Assembly (NCBI RefSeq): GCF_004349145.1
Contig: NZ_SMFO01000001.1
Coordinates: 496,001 to 560,000 of the forward strand
Length of the DNA stretch: 64,000 bases
Reading direction: 5' to 3'
Source: Flavobacterium hiemivividum
GTDB taxonomy: Bacteria > Bacteroidota > Bacteroidia > Flavobacteriales > Flavobacteriaceae
Shown: in pieces, positions 16,207-25,878 of the stretch
Position numbering within the stretch: position 1 is the stretch's first letter
Layout: every line of letters starts with the position of its first letter
Notes under the pieces: model-generated
The model's input: only the letters and a program-made list of their open reading frames with translations
Database searches by the model: none
Told to the model about the DNA's origin: nothing
Translations under genes and position numbers: made by a program

Positions 16207-18531
16207 ATGAAAACAAACAACTTAGGTTATCCAAGAATAGGCAGCAACAGAGAGTTAAAAAAAGCGAGTGAACTATACTGGTCAGGTAATATTACAGCAG
16301 AGGAACTTATAGCAATTGGAAAAAACATTCGTAAAGAAAACTGGGCGATACAGAGGGAAGCCGGAATCGATTTAATTCCGTCAAACGACTTTTCTTTTTA
16401 TGATCAAGTACTTGATTTATCGCTAACCCTTGGTGTTATCCCAGAACAGTATGCTGCTTTCGCCAAAGAGAATTTGGTTCTCGACCTATATTTTGCTATG
16501 GCTCGAGGCGCTCAAAAAGGAGGTCAAGATGTTGTTGCCATGGAAATGACCAAATGGTTTGATACGAATTACCATTACATCGTTCCTGAATTTACAAAAA
16601 ACCAAGAATTCAGTTTGTTGTCAGAAAAAATAATTGACGAGTATAAAGAAGCTAAAGTAGCGGGATATGAAACAAAACCGGTAATCATAGGCCCGGTTTC
16701 TTACTTACTTTTAGGAAAAGAAAAACAGGAAGGGTTTCACCGAATTGACCTTATCGATAAATTACTTCCTGTTTATTTTGACATTTTGCAAAAACTGCAA
16801 GACCAGAACGTGGCATACATTCAGTTTGACGAGCCATTTTTAGCTTTAAACCTTTCTGATGTTGAGCGCGCAGCTTTAGTACAAACTTACACTCAAATCA
16901 ACGAGAAGTTTCCTAACCTCAAAATCATACTTGCGAATTATTTTGATTGCTTTGGCGAAAATTTGGCTACAGCCTTATCCCTTCCCGTCCACGCTTTTCA
17001 CATAGATTTAGTGCGTTGTCCTTTGCAGTTGGACGATATTTTAGAATCCAACTTATTAACTAAAAACACGATCCTTTCTCTAGGAGTTGTTGACGGGAGA
17101 AATATATGGAAAAATGATTTTAAAAACTCATTAACATTAATTCAGAAAGCAACTGACGCTTTAGGAACTGATCGTGTTTGGATTGCACCATCCTGTTCTT
17201 TAATTCATTCACCCTGCGATTTGGACTTAGAAACTAATGAAGAAACGCTCACGCCTGAAATTAAGCAATGGCTGGCTTTCGCCAAACAAAAAATAGACGA
17301 AGTAGTAACACTTCGCAACCTTGCTACAAATGAAATTACAGAGAACGACCAAGCTCTTTTCGAGGAAAATACCCTGGCTAATATAAATAGAAAAAAAGCG
17401 ACCATAATTCATAATGATGCTGTAAAAAACAGAGTTGCTGCGATTGTTGAGAAAGACTCTAAGAGAAATAGTCCGTTTTCCATTCGTCGTCAACAACAAA
17501 TAGACGCCTTGAAACTACCATTATTTCCTACAACAACTATTGGTTCTTTTCCTCAAACTCCTGAAGTTCGAAGCTGGAGAGCTAAGTTTAAAAAAGGCGA
17601 ATTGTCTCCGATAGAATACGACGCTTTATTACAAAAAGAAACGGAGGAAACAATTCGTTTTCAAGAAGAGTCTGGAATAGATGTTTTAGTTCATGGTGAG
17701 TTCGAACGCAATGACATGGTAGAATACTTTGGAGAACAATTAGACGGATTTGCCTTTACAAAAAATGGTTGGGTGCAAAGTTATGGTAGCCGTTGTGTAA
17801 AACCACCCGTTATTTACGGAGATGTTTCTAGACCAAATCCTATGACCGTAAAATGGGCGCAGTTTGCACAATCAGTGACTTCAAAATGGGTTAAAGGAAT
17901 GCTTACTGGACCAGTGACGATCTTGCAATGGTCGTTTGTTCGTAATGATCAACCAAGATCCGTAACCTGCACGCAAATTGCATTAGCGATTCGTGATGAA
18001 GTGGTCGATCTTGAAAAAGCAGGAATTAAAATCATCCAAATTGACGAACCTGCCATTAGAGAAGGGTTGCCATTACGTAAAGAAGAATGGGCTACTTACT
18101 TAGAATGGGCGATTAGAGCTTTTAGAATTTCAGCAAGTGGTGTGAGTGATGATACACAAATCCATACACACATGTGCTATAGCGAATTTAATGACATTAT
18201 TCAGAACATTGCAGACATGGATGCCGATGTAATTACAATTGAATGTTCTCGTTCCCAAATGGAATTACTAGATGCTTTTGCTGATTTCAAATATCCGAAC
18301 GAAATAGGACCTGGAGTTTATGACATACACTCACCACGTGTTCCTTCAAGTCAGGAAATGGTAGATTTATTAGAAAAAGCGGCGGCAGTTATCCCGATAG
18401 ATCAATTGTGGGTAAATCCTGATTGTGGTTTAAAAACCCGCCATTGGGACGAAACTAAAAAAGCATTAATCGAAATGGTTAAAGCTGCTAAGCAAATGCG
18501 AGTAGCAGTTCATAATACAGCAACTCTATAA
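16207..18531 (+). CDS. metE: Cobalamin-independent methionine synthase
   Basis: 774 residues, full length. It transfers the methyl group from 5-methyltetrahydropteroyl-triglutamate to homocysteine. There are two TIM barrels. The N-terminal half starts LGYPRIGSNRELKKA; the C-terminal catalytic half carries the zinc ligands in HTHMCYSEF (near residue 655) and NPDCGLKTR (near 739). The gene is alone, with an Lrp-family gene divergent upstream, a palindromic operator at the promoter and a strong terminator downstream. No S-box riboswitch is recognisable in its short leader. Confidence 0.97.
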   Translation: MKTNNLGYPRIGSNRELKKASELYWSGNITAEELIAIGKNIRKENWAIQREAGIDLIPSNDFSFYDQVLDLSLTLGVIPEQYAAFAKENLVLDLYFAMARGAQKGGQDVVAMEMTKWFDTNYHYIVPEFTKNQEFSLLSEKIIDEYKEAKVAGYETKPVIIGPVSYLLLGKEKQEGFHRIDLIDKLLPVYFDILQKLQDQNVAYIQFDEPFLALNLSDVERAALVQTYTQINEKFPNLKIILANYFDCFGENLATALSLPVHAFHIDLVRCPLQLDDILESNLLTKNTILSLGVVDGRNIWKNDFKNSLTLIQKATDALGTDRVWIAPSCSLIHSPCDLDLETNEETLTPEIKQWLAFAKQKIDEVVTLRNLATNEITENDQALFEENTLANINRKKATIIHNDAVKNRVAAIVEKDSKRNSPFSIRRQQQIDALKLPLFPTTTIGSFPQTPEVRSWRAKFKKGELSPIEYDALLQKETEETIRFQEESGIDVLVHGEFERNDMVEYFGEQLDGFAFTKNGWVQSYGSRCVKPPVIYGDVSRPNPMTVKWAQFAQSVTSKWVKGMLTGPVTILQWSFVRNDQPRSVTCTQIALAIRDEVVDLEKAGIKIIQIDEPAIREGLPLRKEEWATYLEWAIRAFRISASGVSDDTQIHTHMCYSEFNDIIQNIADMDADVITIECSRSQMELLDAFADFKYPNEIGPGVYDIHSPRVPSSQEMVDLLEKAAAVIPIDQLWVNPDCGLKTRHWDETKKALIEMVKAAKQMRVAVHNTATL

Positions 18532-18547
18532 TTAAATACCATAACAA

Positions 18548-18582
18548 AACCCTAGTACTTCATCCCTACTAGGGTTCTTTAT
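18548..18582 (+). terminator. Intrinsic terminator of metE
   Basis: Perfect 10-bp stem AACCCTAGTA (18548-18557) with TACTAGGGTT (18567-18576), followed by CTTTATTAT. Confidence 0.85.
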
Positions 18583-19082
18583 TATATTGATTGTGCAAAT
18601 TCTTCTTGATCATTAAAAACCCGTACGTTTTTAGCTAGTTTCTTCTTTTTGACCACATAGGTATTTGAAAAAGTATCATGCCAACCACGTGGATTTGTTC
18701 CTAAAAAAGAAAAAGGTTCGAATGGAATAAACCGACAAAGACTGCGAATCACTAACATTTTAATATCGGGTTTTGTACCATCCTTATTAACCACAACCGT
18801 TTTGGTAATCAGTTGCGCGATAGTTCTCGAGAAATAAATTTCCGTTAGACTATAATAGAGTAGCATAATTAATACACTATAAAAGGCGATTTCACCATTT
18901 GAGAGATTTTCGACCCAGGCAGATACAGTAAATTCGTTTGCCACTTCAGCGATCAGAATAATTGATGTTCCTATGCTCAGTATTATAATATACAGAAATA
19001 CTAAATCAAAACAAAAATTAAGAAAACGTTGACCACGACTAGCGAGTAAGTCTGCTGTAATTGCAAAGGAAGTATTTTTCAT
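18582..19082 (-). CDS. RDD-family membrane protein
   Basis: 166 residues. The RDD signature is represented by the N-terminal RGQRFLNFCFDLVFLY segment and a later CRFIPFEPFSFLG stretch, with about three hydrophobic segments (26-48, 70-90, 115-130). RDD proteins are poorly characterised; some are linked to ion exchange. There is a TATATTTG box on the minus strand at 19135-19142, leaving about a 50-base leader. Confidence 0.85.
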   Translation of the reverse strand: MKNTSFAITADLLASRGQRFLNFCFDLVFLYIIILSIGTSIILIAEVANEFTVSAWVENLSNGEIAFYSVLIMLLYYSLTEIYFSRTIAQLITKTVVVNKDGTKPDIKMLVIRSLCRFIPFEPFSFLGTNPRGWHDTFSNTYVVKKKKLAKNVRVFNDQEEFAQSI

Positions 19083-19229
19083 ATTATCAGTTTTTCGTGG
19101 AGACTAAAAAGAACAAACGACACATTAACCTATTCAAATATAAGGATTTAATCTTAAAATATTTATTGAAACATTCATTATTACGAGGTAGCTATTGGTC
19201 GTTAAAAACAATTTTAACAACTATATTCA

Positions 19230-19308
19230 TAGCCCTGATTGAAGTGAAAATCCTTTTTATTTTTTCTTTAAAATAAAAAGATTATAACGGAAAGCAGGAA
19301 ATAGCTCC
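19230..19308 (+). repeat. Flavobacterial hairpin repeat element, copy 2
   Basis: 79 bases from TAGCCCTGATTGAAGTG to GCAGGAAATAGCTCC, the same ends as copy 1 at 9459-9542 but on the other strand. The central hairpin has 11 perfect pairs (CTTTTTATTTT 19253-19263 with AAAATAAAAAG 19270-19280). Beyond the first five bases of the arm, the stem sequence differs from copy 1, yet pairing is complete in both. Confidence 0.85.
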
Positions 19309-19335
19309 AAACACTAAAATAAGTAAAGTAAAAAA

Positions 19336-19370
19336 AAAAACAGCTACCAAATAATTGATAGCTGTTTTTA
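19336..19370 (-). terminator. Terminator of nrdA
   Basis: Eleven-bp stem (AAAAACAGCTA 19336-19346 with TAGCTGTTTTT 19359-19369) and A/T tracts on both sides. On the minus strand it lies about 45 bases after the nrdA stop. Confidence 0.75.
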
Positions 19371-19415
19371 AATATTATTGACAATGTTATTGCTTCATTC
19401 TTCTCATTGATTAAA

Positions 19416-21827
19416 TCAAGAACCACACATTTCGCAATCGTCTGGACCAGCGTTTTTAGCTAATTCGATCATTGCTCTGTACTCTTCGGCACTCATCTCT
19501 ACCGCTGCTGGAGCCAATGCCGGAGCAGGTATAGACATTACTTCGATTGGTTCTGCTTTTTTATCATTGTTCAATGTGAACTTAATTGCATCAACAGCCG
19601 CTTTTGTTCTCAAGTAATACATTCCAGTTTTCAGTCCAGACTGCCATGCATAAAAGTGCATAGAAGTTAGTTTCGAATAATTGGCGTTTTGCATAAACAA
19701 GTTCAATGATTGCGATTGATCTACAAAATACCCACGTTGACGAGACATATCGATAATGTCTTTCATCGACATTTCCCATACTGTTTTGTATAATTCTTTC
19801 AAGTTTTGAGGAATATTTAGATCTTGAACAGAACCATTATTTCTCATTAATTCTTGTTTTAAGGTTTCGTTCCACAAACCAAGTTCCACTAAATCATGCA
19901 ATAAATGCTTGTTTACTACAATGAATTCCCCAGACAATACACGACGTGTGTAAATATTAGAAGTATATGGTTCGAAAGCTTCGTTGTTTCCTAAAATTTG
20001 AGAAGTCGAAGCAGTAGGCATTGGCGCAACTAATAATGAATTACGAACTCCGTGCTCCATTACTTCTTTTCTCAATGATGCCCAGTCCCAACGGCCTGAC
20101 AATTCTTCGTCTTTAATATTCCAAAGATTATGTTGAAATTCTCCTTGAGAGATTGGCGATCCTTTAAATGTTGAATATGGCCCTTCTACTTTTGCCATTT
20201 CCATAGAGGCGGTTACAGCAGCAAAGTATAAGGTTTCAAAAATTTCTTGATTCAGCTTTTTAGCTTCATCCGATGTAAAAGGCAATCGCAACATAATAAA
20301 AGCATCTGCTAGTCCTTGTACTCCAAGACCAATTGGTCTGTGACGCATGTTAGAATTTTCAGCTTCTTTTACTGGATAGTAATTTCTATCGATAACTTTA
20401 TTCAAGTTTTTCGTCACACGTTTTGTTACATTATAAAATGCTTGGTGATCAAATTTACCATTTTCAACAAACATTGGTAATGAAAGTGATGCAAGATTAC
20501 AAACCGCTACCTCATCAGCAGATGTGTACTCCATAATTTCAGTACACAAGTTAGAAGAACGTATTGTCCCTAAATTCTTTTGATTTGATTTACGGTTAGC
20601 TGCATCTTTGTATAACATATAAGGAGTTCCAGTCTCGATTTGAGATTCTAGAATTTTCTCCCACAATTCATGTGCTTTAATTGTTTTTCTTCCTTTACCT
20701 GCTTTTTCATAATCAGTGTACATTTTCTCAAATTCTTCACCGTACACATCATACAATCCAGGACATTCGTTTGGACACATCAATGTCCAATTCCCGTCTT
20801 CCTGAACTCTTTTCATAAACAAATCAGAAGTCCACATGGCAAAGAATAAATCTCTTGCACGCATCTCTTCTTTTCCTGTATTTTTCTTTAAGTCTAAGAA
20901 GTCAAAGATATCCGCATGCCAAGTTTCGATATAAATAGCAAAACTACCTTTACGTTTTCCTCCACCTTGATCTACGTAACGAGCCGTATCGTTAAACACT
21001 CTCAACATAGGAACAATTCCGTTTGACGTTCCGTTTGTACCACGAATGTAAGATCCTGTTGCGCGAACATTATGAATAGAAAGCCCTACTCCACCCGCTG
21101 ATTGCGAGATTTTTGCCGTTTGTTTGAGTGTATCGTAAATTCCATCAATACTATCATCTTGCATCGCTAATAGGAAACAAGAGGACATCTGAGGTTTTGG
21201 AGTTCCTGAGTTAAACAATGTTGGTGTTGCATGCGTAAAGAATTTCTTAGACATTAAGTCATACGTTTCTAAAACCGACTCTAAATCATCTAAGTGAATC
21301 CCAACAGAAACACGCATTAACATATGTTGTGGTCTCTCTACAATTTTCCCATTTATCTTTAGCAAATAAGAACGTTCTAATGTTTTAAATCCGAAATAAT
21401 CGTAGTTAAAATCTCTATTATAAATGATATGTGAGTCTAAAAACTCAGCATTTTCTTGAATTACTTTGTAAACATCATCAGCAATTAATGGAGCGTATTG
21501 TCCATTTCTTGGATTCACATATTCAAACATTTCGGTCATTGTTTCCGAAAATGATTTTGTTGTATTCGAATGCAAATTTGAAATTGCAATTCTCGCTGCC
21601 AATTGTGCATAATCTGGATGTGCAATAGTCATCGAAGCTGCTGTTTCAGCTGCTAAATTATCTAATTCTGACGTAGAAACTCCATCGTAAAGTCCTTCAA
21701 TTACTCGCATTGCCACTTTCACAGCATCCACCAAATCATTCAAACCATAGCATAGTTTTTTAATTCTATCTGTGATTTTGTCGAACATTACTGGCTCTTT
21801 GCGGCCGTCTCTTTTTACTACGTACAT
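19416..21827 (-). CDS. nrdA: Class I ribonucleotide reductase, alpha subunit
   Basis: Large subunit of aerobic ribonucleoside-diphosphate reductase. An N-terminal ATP cone ([22 protein letters not shown]) provides allosteric control. The barrel carries the substrate cysteines in [16 protein letters not shown] and VAVCNLASL, and the C-terminal tail ends CEMCGS, the thioredoxin-accessible pair. The ATG at 21827 (803 residues, [10 protein letters not shown]) is preferred over a GTG at 21863, which would add 12 unconserved residues and lies in a hairpin. nrdB lies 260 bases upstream on the same strand. Confidence 0.96.
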   Translation of the reverse strand: MYVVKRDGRKEPVMFDKITDRIKKLCYGLNDLVDAVKVAMRVIEGLYDGVSTSELDNLAAETAASMTIAHPDYAQLAARIAISNLHSNTTKSFSETMTEMFEYVNPRNGQYAPLIADDVYKVIQENAEFLDSHIIYNRDFNYDYFGFKTLERSYLLKINGKIVERPQHMLMRVSVGIHLDDLESVLETYDLMSKKFFTHATPTLFNSGTPKPQMSSCFLLAMQDDSIDGIYDTLKQTAKISQSAGGVGLSIHNVRATGSYIRGTNGTSNGIVPMLRVFNDTARYVDQGGGKRKGSFAIYIETWHADIFDFLDLKKNTGKEEMRARDLFFAMWTSDLFMKRVQEDGNWTLMCPNECPGLYDVYGEEFEKMYTDYEKAGKGRKTIKAHELWEKILESQIETGTPYMLYKDAANRKSNQKNLGTIRSSNLCTEIMEYTSADEVAVCNLASLSLPMFVENGKFDHQAFYNVTKRVTKNLNKVIDRNYYPVKEAENSNMRHRPIGLGVQGLADAFIMLRLPFTSDEAKKLNQEIFETLYFAAVTASMEMAKVEGPYSTFKGSPISQGEFQHNLWNIKDEELSGRWDWASLRKEVMEHGVRNSLLVAPMPTASTSQILGNNEAFEPYTSNIYTRRVLSGEFIVVNKHLLHDLVELGLWNETLKQELMRNNGSVQDLNIPQNLKELYKTVWEMSMKDIIDMSRQRGYFVDQSQSLNLFMQNANYSKLTSMHFYAWQSGLKTGMYYLRTKAAVDAIKFTLNNDKKAEPIEVMSIPAPALAPAAVEMSAEEYRAMIELAKNAGPDDCEMCGS

Positions 21828-21843
21828 AATTTTTATTGGTTTT

Positions 21844-22060
21844 AAAACAGAGAATCCCTTCACTGTTTTTTGTTATTTGTTAATGCTGAAATCATTTCAG
21901 CATCTGTTTTTTGCCATTTCCAAAATACATCGGAAGGCGCTAAGGCACAAAGTTTTTTATGCTTTAAAATATGTTTATTGCCCTTCCACGAACAATTGGA
22001 AGGCAGGAAAACTCAAAGTTTTTGTTAATCTTATTCGCTATGAAAGCCAACTTAGTATTA
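21844..22060. repeat. Inverted repeats in the nrdB-nrdA spacer
   Basis: Three inverted repeats lie between nrdB and nrdA: AAAACAG/CTGTTTT (21844-21850 with 21863-21869), a 21-base palindrome ATGCTGAAATCATTTCAGCAT split around C21893 (21883-21903), and a CCTTCCA/TGGAAGG pair within about 21990-22015. No promoter box for nrdA is evident in the spacer, so nrdA may be co-transcribed with nrdB through these structures. Confidence 0.6.
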
Positions 22061-22088
22061 TTGACTAGTCACTTTTACGACAAGACCA

Positions 22089-23066
22089 CTAAAAGTCAGC
22101 GTCAAAAGATATTTTTTGAGCATCGCCATCAGTATTCATAACTCCTGATTTTTGGTATTCCGCTACTTTCTTTTCGAAGAAATTAGTTTTTCCTTGAAGC
22201 GAAATCATATCCATAAAATCAAATGGATTTGTAGTGTTATATTCTCTGTTACATCCCAATTCAACTAATAATCGATCTGCAACAAATTCTAAATATTGTG
22301 TCATTAATACAGCATTCATTCCTATTAAGCTTACTGGAAGTGATTCTGTAATAAATTCTCTTTCTATATTTAAAGCATCTACGATAATGCTTCTAATTCT
22401 TTCTTTTGGCACTTTGTTTACCAAGTGATGGTTGTGTAAATGCACTGCAAAATCACAGTGAACACCTTCGTCACGAGAAATCAATTCATTAGAAAATGTC
22501 AATCCTGGCATTAAACCACGTTTCTTTAACCAATAAATAGAACAAAATGCTCCTGAAAAGAAAATCCCTTCCACGGCTGCAAAAGCAATTAAACGCTCAG
22601 CAAATGAATCAGACTCTATCCATTGTAGTGCCCAGTCTGCTTTTTTCTTAATAGCAGGAAAAACTTCCAATGCATTAAACAAATCATCTTTCTCCGCTTC
22701 GTCTTTTACATAAGTATCGATCAATAATGAATAGGTTTCACTATGAATATTTTCCATCATGATTTGGAAACCATAGAAAAATTTAGCTTCAGCATATTGT
22801 ACTTCATTCACAAAATTCTCAGCCAAGTTTTCATTTACAATTCCATCAGAAGCAGCAAAAAATGCAAGAATATGTTTGATAAAATATCTTTCATCATCAT
22901 TCAGTTTATTATTCCAGTCATTTAAATCCTGAGATAAGTCAATTTCCTCAGCAGTCCAAAAACTAGCTTCCATTGATTTGTAAAACTCCCAAATATCATG
23001 ATGTTTGATCGGAAAAATTACGAAACGATTTTTATTCTCTTGTAAAATTGGCTCTAGTTGTGTCAT
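22089..23066 (-). CDS. nrdB: Class I ribonucleotide reductase, beta subunit
   Basis: 325-residue R2 subunit. The di-iron ligands are all identifiable: D43, E105 and H108, E166, E200 and H203. Y112 in ENIHSETY sits at the position of the E. coli radical tyrosine (Y122), which indicates a tyrosyl-radical class Ia/b-like enzyme. The C-terminus binds NrdA. It is first in the nrdB-nrdA order. A minus-strand TAAGTTTG box at 23154-23161 is the best promoter candidate. Confidence 0.96.
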   Translation of the reverse strand: MTQLEPILQENKNRFVIFPIKHHDIWEFYKSMEASFWTAEEIDLSQDLNDWNNKLNDDERYFIKHILAFFAASDGIVNENLAENFVNEVQYAEAKFFYGFQIMMENIHSETYSLLIDTYVKDEAEKDDLFNALEVFPAIKKKADWALQWIESDSFAERLIAFAAVEGIFFSGAFCSIYWLKKRGLMPGLTFSNELISRDEGVHCDFAVHLHNHHLVNKVPKERIRSIIVDALNIEREFITESLPVSLIGMNAVLMTQYLEFVADRLLVELGCNREYNTTNPFDFMDMISLQGKTNFFEKKVAEYQKSGVMNTDGDAQKISFDADF

Positions 23067-23153
23067 TGTGAGGGTTTATTTTTTATGCGTTTAATAAAAT
23101 TTATTACTTTTTGATCTTTACAAAGATTGTGAAATATTGCGGTAATAAAAAGC

Positions 23154-23161
23154 CAAACTTA
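23154..23161 (-). promoter_or_regulatory. Candidate -7 box (TAAGTTTG) of nrdB
   Basis: Match to TAnnTTTG on the minus strand, 87 bases upstream of the nrdB start. A TTTG lies 24 bases further upstream, slightly longer than usual spacing. The remaining sequence of this 256-base gap shows nothing else I can name. Confidence 0.4.
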
Positions 23162-23322
23162 TCCACAATCCGACCTAGTTTTTAACAAAGGACTGAAATA
23201 TAAATAATTTTGATATTTTCTATAAGGCTCTGTTCTTAAGACGATTACAATAATAGGAAATCCCTAAAGTACCGTGAAATATAGGATTTAGAAAATCAGA
23301 AAAAAACAGAAAAAGTAGATTT

Positions 23323-23895
23323 CTATTTTTGGTTTTTTAAGTCTTGTGCGACCTGCTCTAGCTCTAAGTACCAGTCTTCACCAAACCTTCTAATTAAAGC
23401 TTCTTTGACAAATTTGTAAACCGGAACTTCAAGCTCTTGACCTAAAGAACAGGCTGCGTCACAAATATCCCACTTATCATAATTGACGGCAGCAAATTCA
23501 GTGAAGTCTTTTACACGAACCGGATATAGATGACAGGAAACAGGTTTTTTCCAATCAATTATTCCTTGATTGTAGGCTTGCTCAATTCCGCACAAAGCAG
23601 TTTTACCATCAAAGATTACATAAGCACAATCTTTATCATCAATCAAGGGCGTTTCAAGGTCACCATCTACACCTTTTGTCCAAGTTCCTTGCGCTTCAAT
23701 AGCTGCAATTCCCTCCTTGCGTAAAAAAGGTTTTACTTTTGGATATATAGATTCGAGGATTTTAGTTTCCTCAAGACTTAATGGCGCTCCAGCGTCGCCG
23801 TCTACACAGCAAGCGCCTTTACAAGCGGTCAAATTGCAAACAAAATCTTTTTCGAGCAAGTCTTCTGAGACGATGGTTTTTCCTAGTTGAAACAT
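23323..23895 (-). CDS. DUF3109 cysteine-rich protein
   Basis: 190 residues. The N-terminal cluster CNLTACKGACC followed later by C-G-I, VSCHLYPVR and WDICDAAC provides eight or more cysteines in the YkgJ-like pattern, suggesting a metal or Fe-S cluster. The DUF3109 identity is well supported. No biochemical function is established and the neighbours give no clue. Confidence 0.88.
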   Translation of the reverse strand: MFQLGKTIVSEDLLEKDFVCNLTACKGACCVDGDAGAPLSLEETKILESIYPKVKPFLRKEGIAAIEAQGTWTKGVDGDLETPLIDDKDCAYVIFDGKTALCGIEQAYNQGIIDWKKPVSCHLYPVRVKDFTEFAAVNYDKWDICDAACSLGQELEVPVYKFVKEALIRRFGEDWYLELEQVAQDLKNQK

Positions 23896-23981
23896 TCTGC
23901 AAAGGTATTCAAAGAAATTTAAAAAAGCACATCAGCAAATCATAAATTCGAAAACAAAAACGGAACAGATTGAAAACCAAA

Positions 23982-24779
23982 CTACATAAATACATAATCT
24001 GATTTATTAAATGCATTTCGTTTCTCGACTAAACTAACACACTTCATCGTGGTAACCGCCCCCTTATTTTTTAAATCTTTCATACTCATAGTCATCATCA
24101 ACGGTGTATAGGCTGCTTTAAAATAATTTTTCAACGCATTGAGAGTCGTTTGCTTTTGTTGCGCTCTAAATAAATCCGAAAAACTAACTTTAGCTTCATT
24201 GGTATAATAAAATACCATTTCATAATCTTCGCTGTTAGCTTGAATTCCCTTACACTTATAACCCATGATTACCTTATCATGAAGAACTTTATACGAAAAC
24301 TCCTTGTTTTCATTTTCTGTTATTTCAGAATAATCAGGCATTCTAACAGCCATTGCCATCTTCCCTTCTTTCTCACTAAAGGCAGTAATCATAAACTTGT
24401 TTTTACTATCAATAACCATAAATACACCTCCCGCTTCTCTCATTTTGAAACCAAAATACTCCGACCTGGACTCCAACAAATAATCCACAATCATCGGTTT
24501 TTCATTCTCCGCTTGAATTTCTAATGAATATTCCCAACTGAACGGATAAGATTTTGGAATCAATGTAACATCAATCTTATTTTTCCCATGAACCATTGAC
24601 ATTATATCAGCATTCATAGCTGCCTCATTATCTTTCGTCGAAATAGAATCTTCCGGAACAGCTTTTGAAACTATTTTATCTTGGACTTTCTTGGACAACT
24701 TTCTTAAAATTTGCCCTTCTACCGTAGTTACAAAAAACAACGAGAGCACTATACTAAAAACACGAAATATCTGTCTCAT
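23982..24779 (-). CDS. Secreted protein, DUF4412-like
   Basis: 265 residues with a signal peptide (about 1-22, ending VEGQ) and a periplasmic domain whose VIMGYKCKGIQ segment recalls DUF4412 proteins, a LolA-like fold. A short coiled, Lys-rich stretch follows the signal peptide. The domain name is tentative. Function unknown; the gene is divergent from marC. Confidence 0.65.
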   Translation of the reverse strand: MRQIFRVFSIVLSLFFVTTVEGQILRKLSKKVQDKIVSKAVPEDSISTKDNEAAMNADIMSMVHGKNKIDVTLIPKSYPFSWEYSLEIQAENEKPMIVDYLLESRSEYFGFKMREAGGVFMVIDSKNKFMITAFSEKEGKMAMAVRMPDYSEITENENKEFSYKVLHDKVIMGYKCKGIQANSEDYEMVFYYTNEAKVSFSDLFRAQQKQTTLNALKNYFKAAYTPLMMTMSMKDLKNKGAVTTMKCVSLVEKRNAFNKSDYVFM

Positions 24780-24941
24780 CGCAATCTATTTAAAATCATA
24801 ATCAAATTTACGAATTGATTTTCAGATAGTTAAATATTATTCAAAAGAAAACGGCTATTCTGCATTTATTATAAAAAAGACTGATTTACCACTATATAAA
24901 CTATTAAACGCCAACATAGTAATCAACCAAAGTAAATTCAA

Positions 24942-24949
24942 TACTTTTG
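24942..24949 (+). promoter_or_regulatory. -7 box (TACTTTTG) of the marC-family gene
   Basis: Exact TAnnTTTG match 22 bases upstream of the ATG at 24972. Confidence 0.55.
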
Positions 24950-24971
24950 CAGAAAATTAACAAGCAAGGTT

Positions 24972-25547
24972 ATGCAATTAGATATAAGAGAGATAGCTAC
25001 TGTTGGAATGGTATTATTTGCCGTAATTGATATTATAGGATCTATTCCTATAATTATTGATTTGAAGTCTAAATTTGGAATTATTGAATCAGAAAAGGCT
25101 TCTATTGTAGCAGCTGTCATTATGATTGTTTTCTTATTTGCGGGTGAGGAACTTTTAAAATTGATTGGCATTGATGTCAATTCATTTGCCGTTGCTGGAT
25201 CTTTTGTTTTATTCTTCTTAGCGTTAGAAATGATACTGGGAATTCGTATTTATCGTGATGAAGAAGCTAGCTCTGCTTCCATTGTTCCACTTGCATTTCC
25301 ATTAATTGCTGGAGCAGGAACGATGACCACTTTACTTTCCTTAAAATCTCAATTCCATACCATAAATATCATTATAGCGATCCTATTAAACATTCTTATC
25401 GTGTATTTAGTTCTAAAATCATCTTCCAAAATCGAGAGAATGTTAGGTCAAAACGGCCTGGGCGTTGTTAGAAAAACTTTTGGAGTTGTTCTACTGGCGA
25501 TAGCTGTTAAATTATTCGCTGCTAATGTTAAAGGTTTGTTTCTCTAA
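24972..25547 (+). CDS. MarC-family integral membrane protein
   Basis: 191 residues with six hydrophobic segments and the MarC hallmarks: an early DIIGSIPI loop and the central PLAFPLIAGAGTMTTLLSL. Members were once thought to take part in multiple antibiotic resistance, which was not upheld; function is unknown. It has its own promoter. Confidence 0.9.
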   Translation: MQLDIREIATVGMVLFAVIDIIGSIPIIIDLKSKFGIIESEKASIVAAVIMIVFLFAGEELLKLIGIDVNSFAVAGSFVLFFLALEMILGIRIYRDEEASSASIVPLAFPLIAGAGTMTTLLSLKSQFHTINIIIAILLNILIVYLVLKSSSKIERMLGQNGLGVVRKTFGVVLLAIAVKLFAANVKGLFL

Positions 25548-25672
25548 TCTTTTTTTTTATAAATTTACTCCCTAATGTAGCCTGTAAATATAATCTGATT
25601 TAATTGGAATATATTTTAATTTAAAATGCTCCTTAAATCTTTTATAACAAATCTGGCTAAAAAACCCATATT

Positions 25673-25876
25673 ATGAAAATTTTTACTAACGTATTAGTAT
25701 TTCTAGCAGTAGCGCTTATTATTTTCAACATTACATTGCTAGATTTTAGTCAACCGTTTCAAGGAGACAGTATGGTAGCAACTATTGGAATTGGAGCTGC
25801 TTTTTGCGCTGTATTAATTCTTGTGATTTTTAGAATGTCTAAAAAAATTGAAGAAAAAATGAACGACAACAGATAG
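25673..25876 (+). CDS. Small two-helix membrane protein
   Basis: 67 residues with two hydrophobic segments (about 5-24 and 35-53) separated by the short FSQPFQGDS loop, and a charged C-terminal tail (KKIEEKMNDNR). It ends two bases before the FAD-protein gene, so the two are probably translated from one message. No family function is known to me. Confidence 0.75.
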   Translation: MKIFTNVLVFLAVALIIFNITLLDFSQPFQGDSMVATIGIGAAFCAVLILVIFRMSKKIEEKMNDNR

Positions 25877-25878
25877 TT

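Larger units (their letters stand above)
19083..19415. other. 333-base intergenic region
   Basis: It holds the promoter box of the RDD gene (19135-19142, minus strand), the second copy of the hairpin repeat element (19230-19308), and the nrdA terminator (19336-19370). The 71-codon frame that crosses it looks non-coding. Confidence 0.8.

Noticed and set aside
19061..19276. 71-codon plus-strand frame between the RDD gene and nrdA
   Set aside because: It overlaps the RDD start, the promoter box and the hairpin repeat element; composition is low-complexity and no family is recognisable.
21883..21903. Palindrome as a terminator of nrdB
   Set aside because: On the minus strand no T tract follows the hairpin, so it does not fit an intrinsic terminator.
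21772..22068. 98-codon plus-strand frame over the nrdB-nrdA spacer
   Set aside because: It runs across the nrdA 5' end and the inverted repeats; the predicted protein has no recognisable features.
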